Origin: Oscillospiraceae bacterium
Lineage (GTDB): Bacteria > Bacillota > Clostridia > Oscillospirales > CAG-272
Assembly (NCBI GenBank): GCA_015064735.1
Contig: SVRP01000002.1
Location: 1 to 64,000 of the forward strand
Reading direction: 5' to 3'
DNA length: 64,000 nucleotides
Shown: positions 7,674 through 16,210 of the stretch, in pieces
Layout of the letters: each line of letters opens with the position of its first letter
Position numbering within the stretch: the first letter of the stretch is position 1
Translations under genes and position numbers: made by a program
Notes under the pieces: generated by a model
What the model was told of the DNA's origin: nothing
Seen by the model: only the letters and a program-made list of their open reading frames with translations
Database searches by the model: none

Positions 7674-9290
7674 ATGGGAAATAAACTTAATGATCTTGAC
7701 TCGTTTTGGGATCTTAGCTCTTTGGTCCCAAAAAAGAATAAGATATTTTCATCTTCTCATATAAAAGAGCCTTCAAAACTTGGAGAAATGAGTTTTGAAT
7801 TCGAGAAAAAAGACTCTGACATAAAAAATGATTCTGTTATAGTTCGCTATATTGCTCCTAATACTGATTCCGAAAGATTGATGAATCAATCGCAGCTGAC
7901 TCACGTGTTTGAGTATTCGCCTGAAGAATCTCTGATTCACAATGTTTCGGTGGAAAAATGGAAGTCTTCATATGACTACTACGGAACGTTCTTGAATAAT
8001 GCCGTTGAGTATAACAAAATAAAGGGAAATGAATGTGCGTATGTTCCTTTTTTCTCCTATGTTCCGCAATATGATCAGTTAAACAAAGAACAATTAGAAT
8101 ACTATTTTTGGTTTAGAGAAAATGTAAGATGCGGGCGGTTCATAGACACTGATATTTCGTATTTGCAGTTATATATTTATGAGATATTAAATCTCGGAAC
8201 AAGATTGGATACGAAAAAAACGCAATACATTCTTACTGAACTATGGAACGAGTATCATGAGAAATTTCCCGCGATTTCTACAAAGCTTTCTACTTGGATA
8301 TGCGATTACAGCTTACTTCACAAGCTTGCACCTCCCGAAAACGCAAAAAGGGAAATGATTCAGGCAACAACTGTCCTGAAGGAATTTTATATTAAGCTAC
8401 CCAAAGGCGATGTTAACAACTGTGCGCGGTCTCTTATAAAATACTGCTCTTCATATGATTTTCGGACAAGCAAATTTTTCAATGACCAAAGCAGAGAGTT
8501 GTTTGATCAGATGATAGTTGGAGCTCTTGGTGAGGCGGTACGCTTTTATTCCAGAGATGGAGAAATGCTTTCTGAACTTACTTTTGGAGATAGCTATATC
8601 GAACGAGATGTTTTTGCAGGTGCTGTTTGTGTTTCTAAAGAAAAATACAAAATTAAGGTTAAATACTGCTCATTTTCGAGATCTAACGAATTGCGATTTT
8701 TAGTCGGGGATATAATTAAATATTCCGAAAATAAGTTAAGAGCTTATATGGGAATAAAATCACGTCTTACTGTTTATTCCATATCAGCGGAATTAAGAAA
8801 CATTCTTGACAGCTATTTCGAGAATAATCTTCCACAGCATAAGCATCATAAGAAAAAAAGTGAGGAAAAACACGAATACGATGTTTTGTACGAGACACCT
8901 AAGAAGAAGCTTTCACTTTCTGATGCGGCAAGGATTGAGGAAGCATCGTGGGAGACTACAAGAGAGCTTGTAGAGGCTTTTGATGATACCGATGAAAATG
9001 TATACGTTGAGGAAATCGCAAAGAATGAAAATAATACAGTTGAAAGCTTGGAACTATGTGAAAAAAATCCTGCCAGCGGACTTGAATCATACGCAGCGTT
9101 GCTTACCGAATTGATTAGAGGACATAAAAATGCAGTCAGTGAATATGCACAAAAGCTTGGTAAAATGCCCGATGCCCTGGTTGACGAGATAAATGAAGCT
9201 GCTTACGATAAAATCGGCGATGCGATTATTGATGAAGACGGCAACGGAGGACACGTTGTTATAGAGGATTACCTCTATTTATTCGAATGA
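7674..9290 (+). CDS. TerB-N domain protein (DNA-processing/defence operon)
   Basis: The 538-residue protein carries the TerB-N signature: FFSYVPQYDQL (about 126-136), then YYFWFRENVRCGRF and ISYLQLYIYEILNLG (about 143-175). A basic, low-complexity linker (HKHHKKKSEEKHEY, about 385-400) precedes a C-terminal segment with DALVDEINEAAYDKIGDAII, which resembles TerB-C. TerB-type proteins were first tied to tellurite resistance; TerB-N/TerB-C proteins also occur beside P-loop ATPases and SF2 helicases, where a role in DNA processing was proposed. That is the context here: the BrxD-like gene starts 13 bp after the stop. No membrane segment is visible. The biochemical function is unknown. Confidence 0.75.
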   Translation: MGNKLNDLDSFWDLSSLVPKKNKIFSSSHIKEPSKLGEMSFEFEKKDSDIKNDSVIVRYIAPNTDSERLMNQSQLTHVFEYSPEESLIHNVSVEKWKSSYDYYGTFLNNAVEYNKIKGNECAYVPFFSYVPQYDQLNKEQLEYYFWFRENVRCGRFIDTDISYLQLYIYEILNLGTRLDTKKTQYILTELWNEYHEKFPAISTKLSTWICDYSLLHKLAPPENAKREMIQATTVLKEFYIKLPKGDVNNCARSLIKYCSSYDFRTSKFFNDQSRELFDQMIVGALGEAVRFYSRDGEMLSELTFGDSYIERDVFAGAVCVSKEKYKIKVKYCSFSRSNELRFLVGDIIKYSENKLRAYMGIKSRLTVYSISAELRNILDSYFENNLPQHKHHKKKSEEKHEYDVLYETPKKKLSLSDAARIEEASWETTRELVEAFDDTDENVYVEEIAKNENNTVESLELCEKNPASGLESYAALLTELIRGHKNAVSEYAQKLGKMPDALVDEINEAAYDKIGDAIIDEDGNGGHVVIEDYLYLFE

Positions 9291-9303
9291 ATGGAGAAAA
9301 ATA

Positions 9304-10662
9304 ATGAATAATAATTACGATATACAAAGGATACCCAAAAGAGTGCTTAACTCTCTTTTGCTTTCGGTTTCGGCAGGTGTTGTGCCTCGTATAGGCGCAC
9401 CGTATATAGCGATTGGAAGAAGGGATGAAATATCCGCACTTTTGTCGGATCTTGAGCAGGTCAACGAGGGATGCGGCACCATGCGCTTTGTTATAGGTCG
9501 CTATGGAAGCGGTAAGAGCTTTTTGATGCAGCTTATACGCGGATATGCACTGGAAAGAGATTTTATAACGGCTGATGCGGATCTGTCTCCCGAAAGACGT
9601 CTTTACGGAACCTCAGGCAGCGGTGTGGCAACCTACCGCGAGCTTATAAAGAATCTTGCTTCCAAATCTTCACCTGACGGTGGGGCACTGCCCAAAATAA
9701 TAGCAAGATGGATAGAAATGCTTAAATCCCAAATCGTTTCGGAAGGTATTTCTCCCGAAAGCGAAGAATTTAACCGCAGGATGAACGCCCTTGTGTCCGA
9801 AAAAATGAGGGAAATGGAATTCATGGTTGGCGGATTTGATTTTTCCAGGGTCATCACCGAATATTATAAGGCTTTTGCAGAAGAAAATGACGAAAAAAGA
9901 AGTGCTTGCTTACGTTGGCTCAGAGGAGAGTATGCTACAAAAACAGAAGCCAGAGGTTCGCTTGGCTTTTCTGTTTCCGTTATTATTGACGACGATAACT
10001 GGTATGATTTTATAAAGCTATGGGCATTGCTGGTTCGCTTTATCGGTTATCGCGGACTTGTAATTTTTATTGACGAATGTGTTAATCTTTATAAGATAAC
10101 TCACAGAGTAAGCAGAGAAAACAATTACGAAAAAATTTTGTCAATGTTTAACGATACTCTTCAGGGTAGAGCACCCGGACTGGGAATTGTATTTGGTGGG
10201 ACACCACAGTTTATGGACGATACGAGAAGAGGTCTGTTCAGCTATGAAGCTCTTAAGAGCCGTCTTTGCGACAGCAGGTATGCTTCCGCGGAATATAGAA
10301 ATTACATTGGTCCTGTAATTCGTTTGAAGAGACTAACCGATGATGAAATGTATGCGCTTATTTCTCGCGTAACCAAGCTGTATGCGGTAAGTTATGGTAT
10401 CGTTCCGAGAATAACGGAAGATGAAATGGTCAGATTCCTTGAACTATCTTTAATGCGTGCGGGCGCAGATGAAATGATAACCCCCCGAGAGATGCTTCGA
10501 GACTATATGACAGTGTTGAACATATTGATGCAAAACGAGAACACAACTTTTGAAGATGTTGTTTCAAAGGCTTTTTTGATAGATGAGCAGAAAAAAACTG
10601 TTTCCGAAATGAAAGAAGGACCCCAAAAGACAGAATTTTCTACCGCTGATTTAGAATTTTGA
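9304..10662 (+). CDS. brxD: BrxD-like P-loop ATPase (DUF2791 family)
   Basis: The 452-residue ATPase has Walker A GRYGSGKS (65-72) and Walker B LVIFIDECVNLY (about 253-264), the arrangement of the BrxD/DUF2791 family found in type 2 BREX phage-defence systems and in smaller helicase-linked modules. The length matches BrxD. It is the second gene of a tight operon, 13 bp after the TerB-N gene and 10 bp before the helicase, so the three products likely work together. BREX partners (PglX methyltransferase, PglZ phosphatase, PglW, PglY) are absent from the window, so a full BREX system is not supported. Confidence 0.72.
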   Translation: MNNNYDIQRIPKRVLNSLLLSVSAGVVPRIGAPYIAIGRRDEISALLSDLEQVNEGCGTMRFVIGRYGSGKSFLMQLIRGYALERDFITADADLSPERRLYGTSGSGVATYRELIKNLASKSSPDGGALPKIIARWIEMLKSQIVSEGISPESEEFNRRMNALVSEKMREMEFMVGGFDFSRVITEYYKAFAEENDEKRSACLRWLRGEYATKTEARGSLGFSVSVIIDDDNWYDFIKLWALLVRFIGYRGLVIFIDECVNLYKITHRVSRENNYEKILSMFNDTLQGRAPGLGIVFGGTPQFMDDTRRGLFSYEALKSRLCDSRYASAEYRNYIGPVIRLKRLTDDEMYALISRVTKLYAVSYGIVPRITEDEMVRFLELSLMRAGADEMITPREMLRDYMTVLNILMQNENTTFEDVVSKAFLIDEQKKTVSEMKEGPQKTEFSTADLEF

Positions 10663-10672
10663 AGGAGAAGAT

Positions 10673-12910
10673 ATGACCGAAGCCGACAAGATATTCGAAA
10701 GATTTCCAAGCTTTATTCGTGAATATATTTATTCTCATTCATGGGAAAATCTTCGGACCGTTCAAATTGAAGCGGCGAAGGTTATTTTTGACACCGACCA
10801 TAATCTTCTGCTTACGTCGTCTACGGCAAGCGGAAAGACAGAGGCGGTATTCTTCCCGATATTGACTGAAATATACGGTGAGTCTTGCAATGGTATTTCC
10901 GTGTTGTATATTGCTCCGCTTAAGAGTCTTATTAACGATCAGTTTTCAAGAATTGAGGAGCTAATTGAAGAAAGCGGTATTGCTGTTACCCATTGGCACG
11001 GGGACGTTGCGCAGTCCAAAAAGAAAAAGCTCTTATCAGATCCCAAGGGGATATTGCAGATCACTCCCGAATCCCTTGAGGCAATGCTTATAAACCGCTC
11101 AAATGATATCCCAAGGCTGTTTTCAGGCTTAAAGTTCATCGTTCTCGACGAGATACACACGCTTACGGGAACAGACAGAGGAAATCAGATATTATGTCAG
11201 ATTATCAGAATTGAAAGACTCATAGGCGCTTCACCAAGAAGAATAGGTCTTTCAGCAACCGTAGGATGTCCAGAGGCTGCTGCCAAATGGTTGGGATCAG
11301 GCTCACAGCGTATAACCGATGTTCCTATTCTTCCTGCGGAAAAAATAAAGTGGCGCCTTGGAATGGAGCATTTCTTTATTCAAAACCGGAATTTTGATCA
11401 GACCCGAAATGTCGCAGATATGCCTGAAGAAAATGTCAGAGCAATGTCGGATGCCGGATACGAGTATATTTACGGATGCGTAAAAAACGTAAAATCTCTT
11501 GTGTTTTCAAACTCAAGGGAAGAAACCGAATACGTGTGTGCCACTTTGCGACAGATAGCCGCAAAGAAAAACGAAAACGATATTTTCTTGATTCATCACG
11601 GTAATTTGTCTGCAGCCTTGCGAGAGGAAGCAGAGCTGAAAATGAAGGACGAGGAGAGTCATGCAGTAACCTGTGCTACCGCAACCATGGAGCTTGGAAT
11701 AGATATCGGACGGCTGGAACGTGTTGTACATGTTGCATTTCCAAATTCTGTTTCGGGATTTTTACAGCGTCTGGGACGCTCGGGCAGACGCGGGCAGCCT
11801 CCTGAAATGATAGCAGTATTCAGAGAAGACGAGCCTCTTCCCAATGCTCCGTTGCCAAACATAATACCATGGGATATGATAAGAGCAATAGCAATTGTTC
11901 AGCTATACGTTGAAGAACGATTTGTGGAGCCTCCGTATTCAAAAAAGGAACCTATGAGTCTTTTGTTTCACCAAACTCTCAGTATTCTTGCTGCTTCGGG
12001 AGCGCTTAAAGTAAAGGAGCTTGCCGAAGTTGTATTATCGCTACCTGCTTTTGCTCATGTAGCTAAAGAGAAGTATAAAACACTTCTCGTTTCAATGCTG
12101 AATAATGATTTCCTTGAAATGACGGACGAAGGAGAGATTATTGTTGGAATCAAGGGCGAAACATTGCTTAACAGCTTTAAATTCTATGCTGTATTTAATG
12201 ACAGTGAAGATTATACCGTAAGATGTGAATCCGAGGAAATAGGCACGATAACGACACCGCCACCCATAGGAGACAGGTTTGCGCTTGCGGGGCGCGTATG
12301 GGAGGTTATTGAGCTTGACACGGCAAGACGGCTTGTTTTTGTTAAAAGCGTTGAGGGTAAAATGGAAATTTCGTGGCCGGGAGAGTACGGTGCTATTCAT
12401 ACCCGAATTTTAGAGCGTATGCAGAAAGTTCTCGCTGAGGACATCGATTATCCGTATTTAACTCCAAACGCAAGGCAAAGACTTTCTATTGCAAGACGTG
12501 TAGCAAAAAATTCAGGAATGACCGAAAAAAACGTAGTGCATCTCGGCGGCTATACATGGTGTATCTTCCCGTGGCTTGGCACTCGTTCGTTCAGGGCGTT
12601 CAGAAAAATGCTTTCATCGGTTGCTCTTGAACACGGAATATCCGGGATAGATTATGAAGGATGTTATTATATAAGCTTCAGAATGGAAAGAGGAACGATT
12701 GAAGAACTTATTTCTGATATGTGCCGCCGCTTTGATAGAGATAATTTTTCTTCCGAGGAGCTTGTAAACGGTAAAGAGCTTCCTATTTTTGAAAAATACG
12801 ATCGATATGTACCGGCAGAGTTGCTTAGAAGCGCATATTCCAATGACAGAATAGATGCAGATGAAGCAATCAAGCGAATAAAAGAGATGAATGGGAAACA
12901 TATTGATTGA
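10673..12910 (+). CDS. Lhr-like DEAD/DEAH superfamily 2 helicase (BrxHI-like)
   Basis: The 745-residue protein has SF2 motifs in order: motif I SSTASGKTEA (about 49-58), IAPLKSLINDQF (Ia), DEIH (about 159-162), GLSATVG (III) and QRLGRSGRRGQ (VI, about residue 364). The long C-terminal extension is typical of Lhr-like helicases, including BrxHI of type 2 BREX. It is expected to translocate on nucleic acid with ATP; polarity and substrate are unknown. Ribosome binding site GAAGGAG. Third gene of the operon. The downstream gap to coaX has its own promoter. Confidence 0.82.
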   Translation: MTEADKIFERFPSFIREYIYSHSWENLRTVQIEAAKVIFDTDHNLLLTSSTASGKTEAVFFPILTEIYGESCNGISVLYIAPLKSLINDQFSRIEELIEESGIAVTHWHGDVAQSKKKKLLSDPKGILQITPESLEAMLINRSNDIPRLFSGLKFIVLDEIHTLTGTDRGNQILCQIIRIERLIGASPRRIGLSATVGCPEAAAKWLGSGSQRITDVPILPAEKIKWRLGMEHFFIQNRNFDQTRNVADMPEENVRAMSDAGYEYIYGCVKNVKSLVFSNSREETEYVCATLRQIAAKKNENDIFLIHHGNLSAALREEAELKMKDEESHAVTCATATMELGIDIGRLERVVHVAFPNSVSGFLQRLGRSGRRGQPPEMIAVFREDEPLPNAPLPNIIPWDMIRAIAIVQLYVEERFVEPPYSKKEPMSLLFHQTLSILAASGALKVKELAEVVLSLPAFAHVAKEKYKTLLVSMLNNDFLEMTDEGEIIVGIKGETLLNSFKFYAVFNDSEDYTVRCESEEIGTITTPPPIGDRFALAGRVWEVIELDTARRLVFVKSVEGKMEISWPGEYGAIHTRILERMQKVLAEDIDYPYLTPNARQRLSIARRVAKNSGMTEKNVVHLGGYTWCIFPWLGTRSFRAFRKMLSSVALEHGISGIDYEGCYYISFRMERGTIEELISDMCRRFDRDNFSSEELVNGKELPIFEKYDRYVPAELLRSAYSNDRIDADEAIKRIKEMNGKHID

Positions 12911-12953
12911 TATTATGGGTAATTTCGTTAGTCTATTTTGTTAAAAATGCATA

Positions 12954-12982
12954 TTGACAATACTTGAAAAAAGGATTAATAT
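12954..12982 (+). promoter_or_regulatory. Promoter of coaX
   Basis: TTGACA (12954-12959) and TAATAT (12977-12982) with a 17-bp spacer, 35 bp before ATG 13018, which is preceded by AAAGGAG. Confidence 0.7.
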
Positions 12983-13017
12983 ATATGTATTAAAGGTTAT
13001 GTTAAAGGAGAAAAAGT

Positions 13018-13818
13018 ATGCTGCTTGCGTTGAATGTCGGCAATTCCCGAATTTCCGTCGGTATATTTGATGGCGATGGAAATATAGTTTCAAAATTTAA
13101 GATAGCTACCGATCTCAAAAAGACCTTTGATGAGTATTGCGTGTTAATTCGAATGATACTGTCTGACAATAGGGTTGATATCGGTGAAATCGAATCGTCA
13201 ATTATTGCTTCGGTTGTTCCTCAACTGACCGATACGGTTAGGTTGGTTGCTAAAAGACTTTCAAAAAGCGAGCCGATAATCGTTGGCCCCGGTGTAAAGA
13301 CCGGCTTCCTTATAAAGATAGATTCTCCGTCTGAGTTGGGTGGAGACATGGTGGCTAATACCGCGGCAGTAATTCATAAAAAGAAAGTCGGCGGTAAAAC
13401 AAATAGTCCGTCCGTAGTTGTTGATATGAATACGGTAACAACGGTTTCAGCTATAAACGGCAATGACGAATATATTGGTTGTTGCATAATTCCCGGAATA
13501 CAGATGTCCTTTGAATCCATGCATGAAACAACGGCCTTGCTTCCCAATGTGAATTTTGCATCCGCAAAAAATGCAATAGGGAAGAACTCTCACGATTCTG
13601 TACGTTCGGGTGTTCTTTGCGGAAATGCAATTATGCTTGATGGATTTGTGTACCGCTTCGCAAAAGAAATGAGATGTAAGCCTGACGATATTGATTTAAC
13701 GATCACGGGTGAATATGCAAAATACGTAGTTAAACTTTGCAGCAGGACCTTCTCTTATGACGAAGATCTTACCTTGAGGGGGTTGTACGTAATTCACCAA
13801 AATAATATAAATCGATAA
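13018..13818 (+). CDS. coaX: Divergent type III pantothenate kinase
   Basis: The 266-residue protein aligns end to end with CoaX, which phosphorylates pantothenate in the first step of coenzyme A synthesis. Recognisable are GPGVKTG (90-96), SELGGDMVAN (Asp110, the proposed base), a VVDMNTVTT motif (Asp136), IPGI and IGKNS. It departs from consensus at key places: the N-terminal phosphate motif reads LNVGNS, with Asn6 where Asp is conserved (usual DxGNT); GADR is GGDM; DxGTATT is DMNTVTT. It may be weakened, use altered metal binding, or have another role. It sits upstream of an ECF vitamin-transporter component, which supports a link to pantothenate. Confidence 0.75.
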   Translation: MLLALNVGNSRISVGIFDGDGNIVSKFKIATDLKKTFDEYCVLIRMILSDNRVDIGEIESSIIASVVPQLTDTVRLVAKRLSKSEPIIVGPGVKTGFLIKIDSPSELGGDMVANTAAVIHKKKVGGKTNSPSVVVDMNTVTTVSAINGNDEYIGCCIIPGIQMSFESMHETTALLPNVNFASAKNAIGKNSHDSVRSGVLCGNAIMLDGFVYRFAKEMRCKPDDIDLTITGEYAKYVVKLCSRTFSYDEDLTLRGLYVIHQNNINR

Positions 13819-13855
13819 CGGCATGTCCGATATTGAATAAATTTTATAAGCACCG

Positions 13856-13976
13856 TACCGATTTTGGACGGTAGCATCGGGTGAAATTCCCGAAGGAAGG
13901 AAAAAACATGAAAAAAAACAACTGTGAAAAGACGGTACATTTGACCGTACTTGAGAGTGCGGAGGTGGCATTATGA
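13856..13976 (+). promoter_or_regulatory. Structured leader of the ECF S-component gene
   Basis: The 154-bp gap after coaX contains ACCG/CGGT, CGGGTGAAATTCCCG (13878-13892) and ACGGT/ACCGT (13932-13948) pairings. GGTGAAATTCC recalls cores of FMN and cobalamin riboswitches, but the other conserved parts of those classes are not found. A short translated ORF occupies its second half, so translational coupling is an alternative explanation. Confidence 0.35.
13908..13976 (+). CDS. Possible 22-residue leader peptide
   Basis: ATG 13908 follows AAGGAAGG at a good distance (seven bases) and opens a 22-codon frame beginning MKKNNCEKTVHL and ending SAEVAL. Its TGA (13974-13976) overlaps the ATG of the ECF gene (13973-13975), the classic ATGA coupling. 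It is too short for homology judgement. It may be a regulatory leader peptide or a chance frame; the ribosome binding site and exact stop/start overlap favour translation. Confidence 0.4.
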   Translation: MKKNNCEKTVHLTVLESAEVAL

Positions 13977-14620
13977 GAATGACATCAAAGCAGAAAACAC
14001 TTCGTCTTGTTCAAATTTCAATTTTAGCCGCGCTTATAATTGTTCTTCAGTTTTTGGGCTCCCTTATATCAGGAGCAACCGGGCTGCCTATGTCTTTTGT
14101 ACTTATTCCTATTGTGGTGGGAGCACTTGTAATCGGACCCAAGGCGGGAGGATTGCTTGGATTGGTTTTTGGCATTATGACAATTATAATGGGCTTTACC
14201 GGTCTTGATGCTTTTACAAGTATTCTTTTTAATAACTTTGGAACATGGAAAATGATTGTTTGCGTCATTCTTTGTGTTGTAAAGGCGACACTGGCTGGAT
14301 TATGTTCAGGTTGGGTATACAGGCTGTTAAACAAATTTTTCAATGGGAAGAATGTAACGTTAACTACTGTTTTGGCATCTGTTACGGCGCCTATAGTCAA
14401 TACTGGCATATTTGTAATAGGCATGCTTTTGTTCTTCTTTAATGATATGGGAGCTATTCAGTCTTTACTTCAAGTTCCGGCAGAAGGCTTTATGGGCTCT
14501 GCAAAATTCATATTTATCGGACTTGCAGGTATGAATTTTATTATGGAATTTGCAATCAATCTTATAATTTCTCCCGCAATTGTCAGAATCGTAGATGTTG
14601 TGAAGAAAAAACTTAAATAA
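13973..14620 (+). CDS. ECF transporter S component (vitamin uptake, possibly pantothenate)
   Basis: The 215-residue membrane protein has about six hydrophobic segments and the ECF S-component hallmark VGALVIGPKAGGLLGLVFGI (about 43-62), used for docking on the shared EcfT/EcfA energising module (not in this window). S components bind a vitamin such as pantothenate, riboflavin or cobalamin. Substrate cannot be read from sequence; adjacency to coaX suggests pantothenate (PanT-like). GGAGG lies seven bases before ATG 13973. A strong terminator follows. Confidence 0.8.
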   Translation: MRMTSKQKTLRLVQISILAALIIVLQFLGSLISGATGLPMSFVLIPIVVGALVIGPKAGGLLGLVFGIMTIIMGFTGLDAFTSILFNNFGTWKMIVCVILCVVKATLAGLCSGWVYRLLNKFFNGKNVTLTTVLASVTAPIVNTGIFVIGMLLFFFNDMGAIQSLLQVPAEGFMGSAKFIFIGLAGMNFIMEFAINLIISPAIVRIVDVVKKKLK

Positions 14621-14644
14621 GAATTTTTATATAAAATAAACGAT

Positions 14645-14686
14645 GAAATCCGACTGTAGTCTGTTTTTTCTACAGTCGGATTTTCT
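14645..14686 (+). terminator. Intrinsic terminator of the coaX-ECF unit
   Basis: GAAATCCGACTGTAG (14645-14659) pairs perfectly with CTACAGTCGGATTTTC (14670-14685). Confidence 0.85.
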
Positions 14687-14695
14687 CGCTTTATA

Positions 14696-14743
14696 ATGAA
14701 TAATTATGCAATAAATAGATTGGTTTATGCATAATTAATCATT
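14696..14743 (+). promoter_or_regulatory. Upstream pair of ARG-box-like ArgR sites
   Basis: ATGAATAATTATGCA (14696-14710) and TGCATAATTAATCA (14729-14742) match the ARG-box pattern and are inverted copies of one another, with centres about 33 bp apart. They lie about 100-140 bp upstream of the argG promoter and could allow ArgR-mediated looping with the downstream site. Confidence 0.6.
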
Positions 14744-14837
14744 CGGGTAAATAAATGTTATTAATTGATTTTTAGGCTATTGTACAATTTGTATAGGAAT
14801 TTATATAATATAGAACAAATATTATAAGAAATATGTA

Positions 14838-14866
14838 TTGACAACGTCTTTTGCTTGTTGTATAAT
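14838..14866 (+). promoter_or_regulatory. Promoter of the arginine operon
   Basis: TTGACA (14838-14843) and TATAAT (14861-14866), both perfect, 17-bp spacer. The transcription start should fall about 14873, immediately before the ArgR palindrome. Confidence 0.88.
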
Positions 14867-14877
14867 ATACACATGCA

Positions 14878-14892
14878 ATGAATATTATTCAT
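14878..14892 (+). promoter_or_regulatory. ArgR operator (ARG box) at the start site
   Basis: ATGAATATTATTCAT is a 15-bp palindrome matching the ARG-box consensus (TGAAT...ATTCA). It lies at about +6 to +20 relative to the predicted start, ideal for repression by arginine-bound ArgR. No argR gene is present in the window. Confidence 0.7.
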
Positions 14893-14927
14893 GTATGTTT
14901 AATATAAACTTTTCGGAGGTAATGAAA

Positions 14928-16154
14928 ATGGAAAAGAAGGATATCAAAAAAGTAGTTCTTGCGTACTCAGGCGGTCTCGATACGTCTATTATTATTCCGT
15001 GGTTGAAGGAAAATTACAATAACTGTGAGGTTATCGCGGTAAGCGGTAACGTTGGCCAGAGCGATGAGCTTGAAGGACTTGAGGAGAAGGCTATAAAGAC
15101 CGGAGCGTCCAAAATATACATAGAGGATCTCACTGACGAATTTGTTGATGATTATATAATTCCTACTGTTATGGCAGGCGCAAAGTATGAGTCATATATG
15201 CTCGGAACATCTTTTGCACGTCCTATCATCGCAAAGAGAATTGTTGAGATAGCAAAGGCAGAGGGCGCAGATGCAATTTGCCATGGCTGTACGGGAAAGG
15301 GAAATGACCAGGTTCGTTTTGAGCTTACAATAAAGGCTTTTGCTCCTGATATGCCCATTATTGCTCCTTGGCGTGAGTGGACTATCAAGTCCCGTGAGGA
15401 AGAGATAGATTATGCCGAGGCGCATAATGTTCCTCTTAAGATAAACCGTGAAACTAACTACTCCAAGGATAAGAACCTTTGGCACCTCAGTCATGAGGGA
15501 CTTGATCTTGAGGATGCAGGTAACGAGCCTCTTTACGAAAAAGAGGGCTTCCTTGAAATGGGTGTTTCTCCCATTATGGCACCCGATGCGCCCACGTATA
15601 TAACTCTTGACTTCGAGCAGGGACGTCCCGTTGCGTACAACGGTGAAAAGATGAGCGCTAAGGAAATAATCCTTGCACTCAATAAGGTAGGTGGAGAGAA
15701 TGGTATCGGACTTCTTGATATCGTTGAGAACCGTCTTGTAGGTATGAAGTGCCGTGGCGTTTACGAAACTCCCGGCGGAGAAATACTCTATGCGGCGCAC
15801 AACTACCTTGAAACTCTTTGCCTTGACAAGTATACTGCGCATAAGAAGGAAGAGCTTGCTGTAACCTTTGCTGATCTCGTATACAACGGTCAGTGGTTCA
15901 CACCTCTCCGTGAGGCGCTTTCCGCATTCGTAGACAAGACTCAGGAAAATGTTACCGGTAAAGTAAGGCTCAAGCTTTACAAGGGTAATATCATTAAAGC
16001 CGGCGCATGGAGTGATTATTCTCTTTACTCTGAGGAGATTGCAACCTTCGGAGAGGATCACGTATATGACCAGACCGATGCTACCGGATTTATTAACCTC
16101 TTCGGTCTGCCCATTAAGGTTCAGGCTCAGGTTAACGAAAAAAACAAGAAATAA
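14928..16154 (+). CDS. argG: Argininosuccinate synthase
   Basis: The 408-residue enzyme joins citrulline and aspartate with ATP to give argininosuccinate. The N-terminal ATP-pyrophosphatase loop is AYSGGLDTS (12-20); [13 protein letters not shown] and the citrulline/aspartate-binding region also match. ATG 14928 is chosen because CGGAGG ends eight bases upstream; ATG 14922 is too close to that site, and a frame reaching to 14838 would run through the promoter. It is the first gene of argGHCJBDF, all on the plus strand. Confidence 0.97.
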   Translation: MEKKDIKKVVLAYSGGLDTSIIIPWLKENYNNCEVIAVSGNVGQSDELEGLEEKAIKTGASKIYIEDLTDEFVDDYIIPTVMAGAKYESYMLGTSFARPIIAKRIVEIAKAEGADAICHGCTGKGNDQVRFELTIKAFAPDMPIIAPWREWTIKSREEEIDYAEAHNVPLKINRETNYSKDKNLWHLSHEGLDLEDAGNEPLYEKEGFLEMGVSPIMAPDAPTYITLDFEQGRPVAYNGEKMSAKEIILALNKVGGENGIGLLDIVENRLVGMKCRGVYETPGGEILYAAHNYLETLCLDKYTAHKKEELAVTFADLVYNGQWFTPLREALSAFVDKTQENVTGKVRLKLYKGNIIKAGAWSDYSLYSEEIATFGEDHVYDQTDATGFINLFGLPIKVQAQVNEKNKK

Positions 16155-16170
16155 TTGTGTAAGGACTCGT

Positions 16171-16199
16171 TTGCCTGCCACTTTTTAAGCGGCAGGCAA
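16171..16199 (+). other. Intercistronic hairpin between argG and argH
   Basis: TTGCCTGCC (16171-16179) pairs with GGCAGGCAA (16191-16199). No T-run follows, so it is not an ordinary terminator. It lies between AAGGA (16161-16165) and the argH ATG (16211), which has no nearby ribosome binding site; it might protect mRNA ends or tune argH translation. Confidence 0.5.
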
Positions 16200-16210
16200 T
16201 ACGTGCTGAA

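Noticed and set aside
7674..12910. Complete BREX system
   Set aside because: No PglX-type methyltransferase, PglZ, PglW or PglY genes are present; flanks are sugar and coenzyme A genes.
13856..13972. FMN or cobalamin riboswitch
   Set aside because: GGTGAAATTCC is shared with both, but other conserved parts (FMN second domain, cobalamin CCGCNACTGT core and AGTCAGGA) are absent or only vaguely matched.
15192..16181. 329-codon minus-strand frame
   Set aside because: Opposite argG; no start context or homology.
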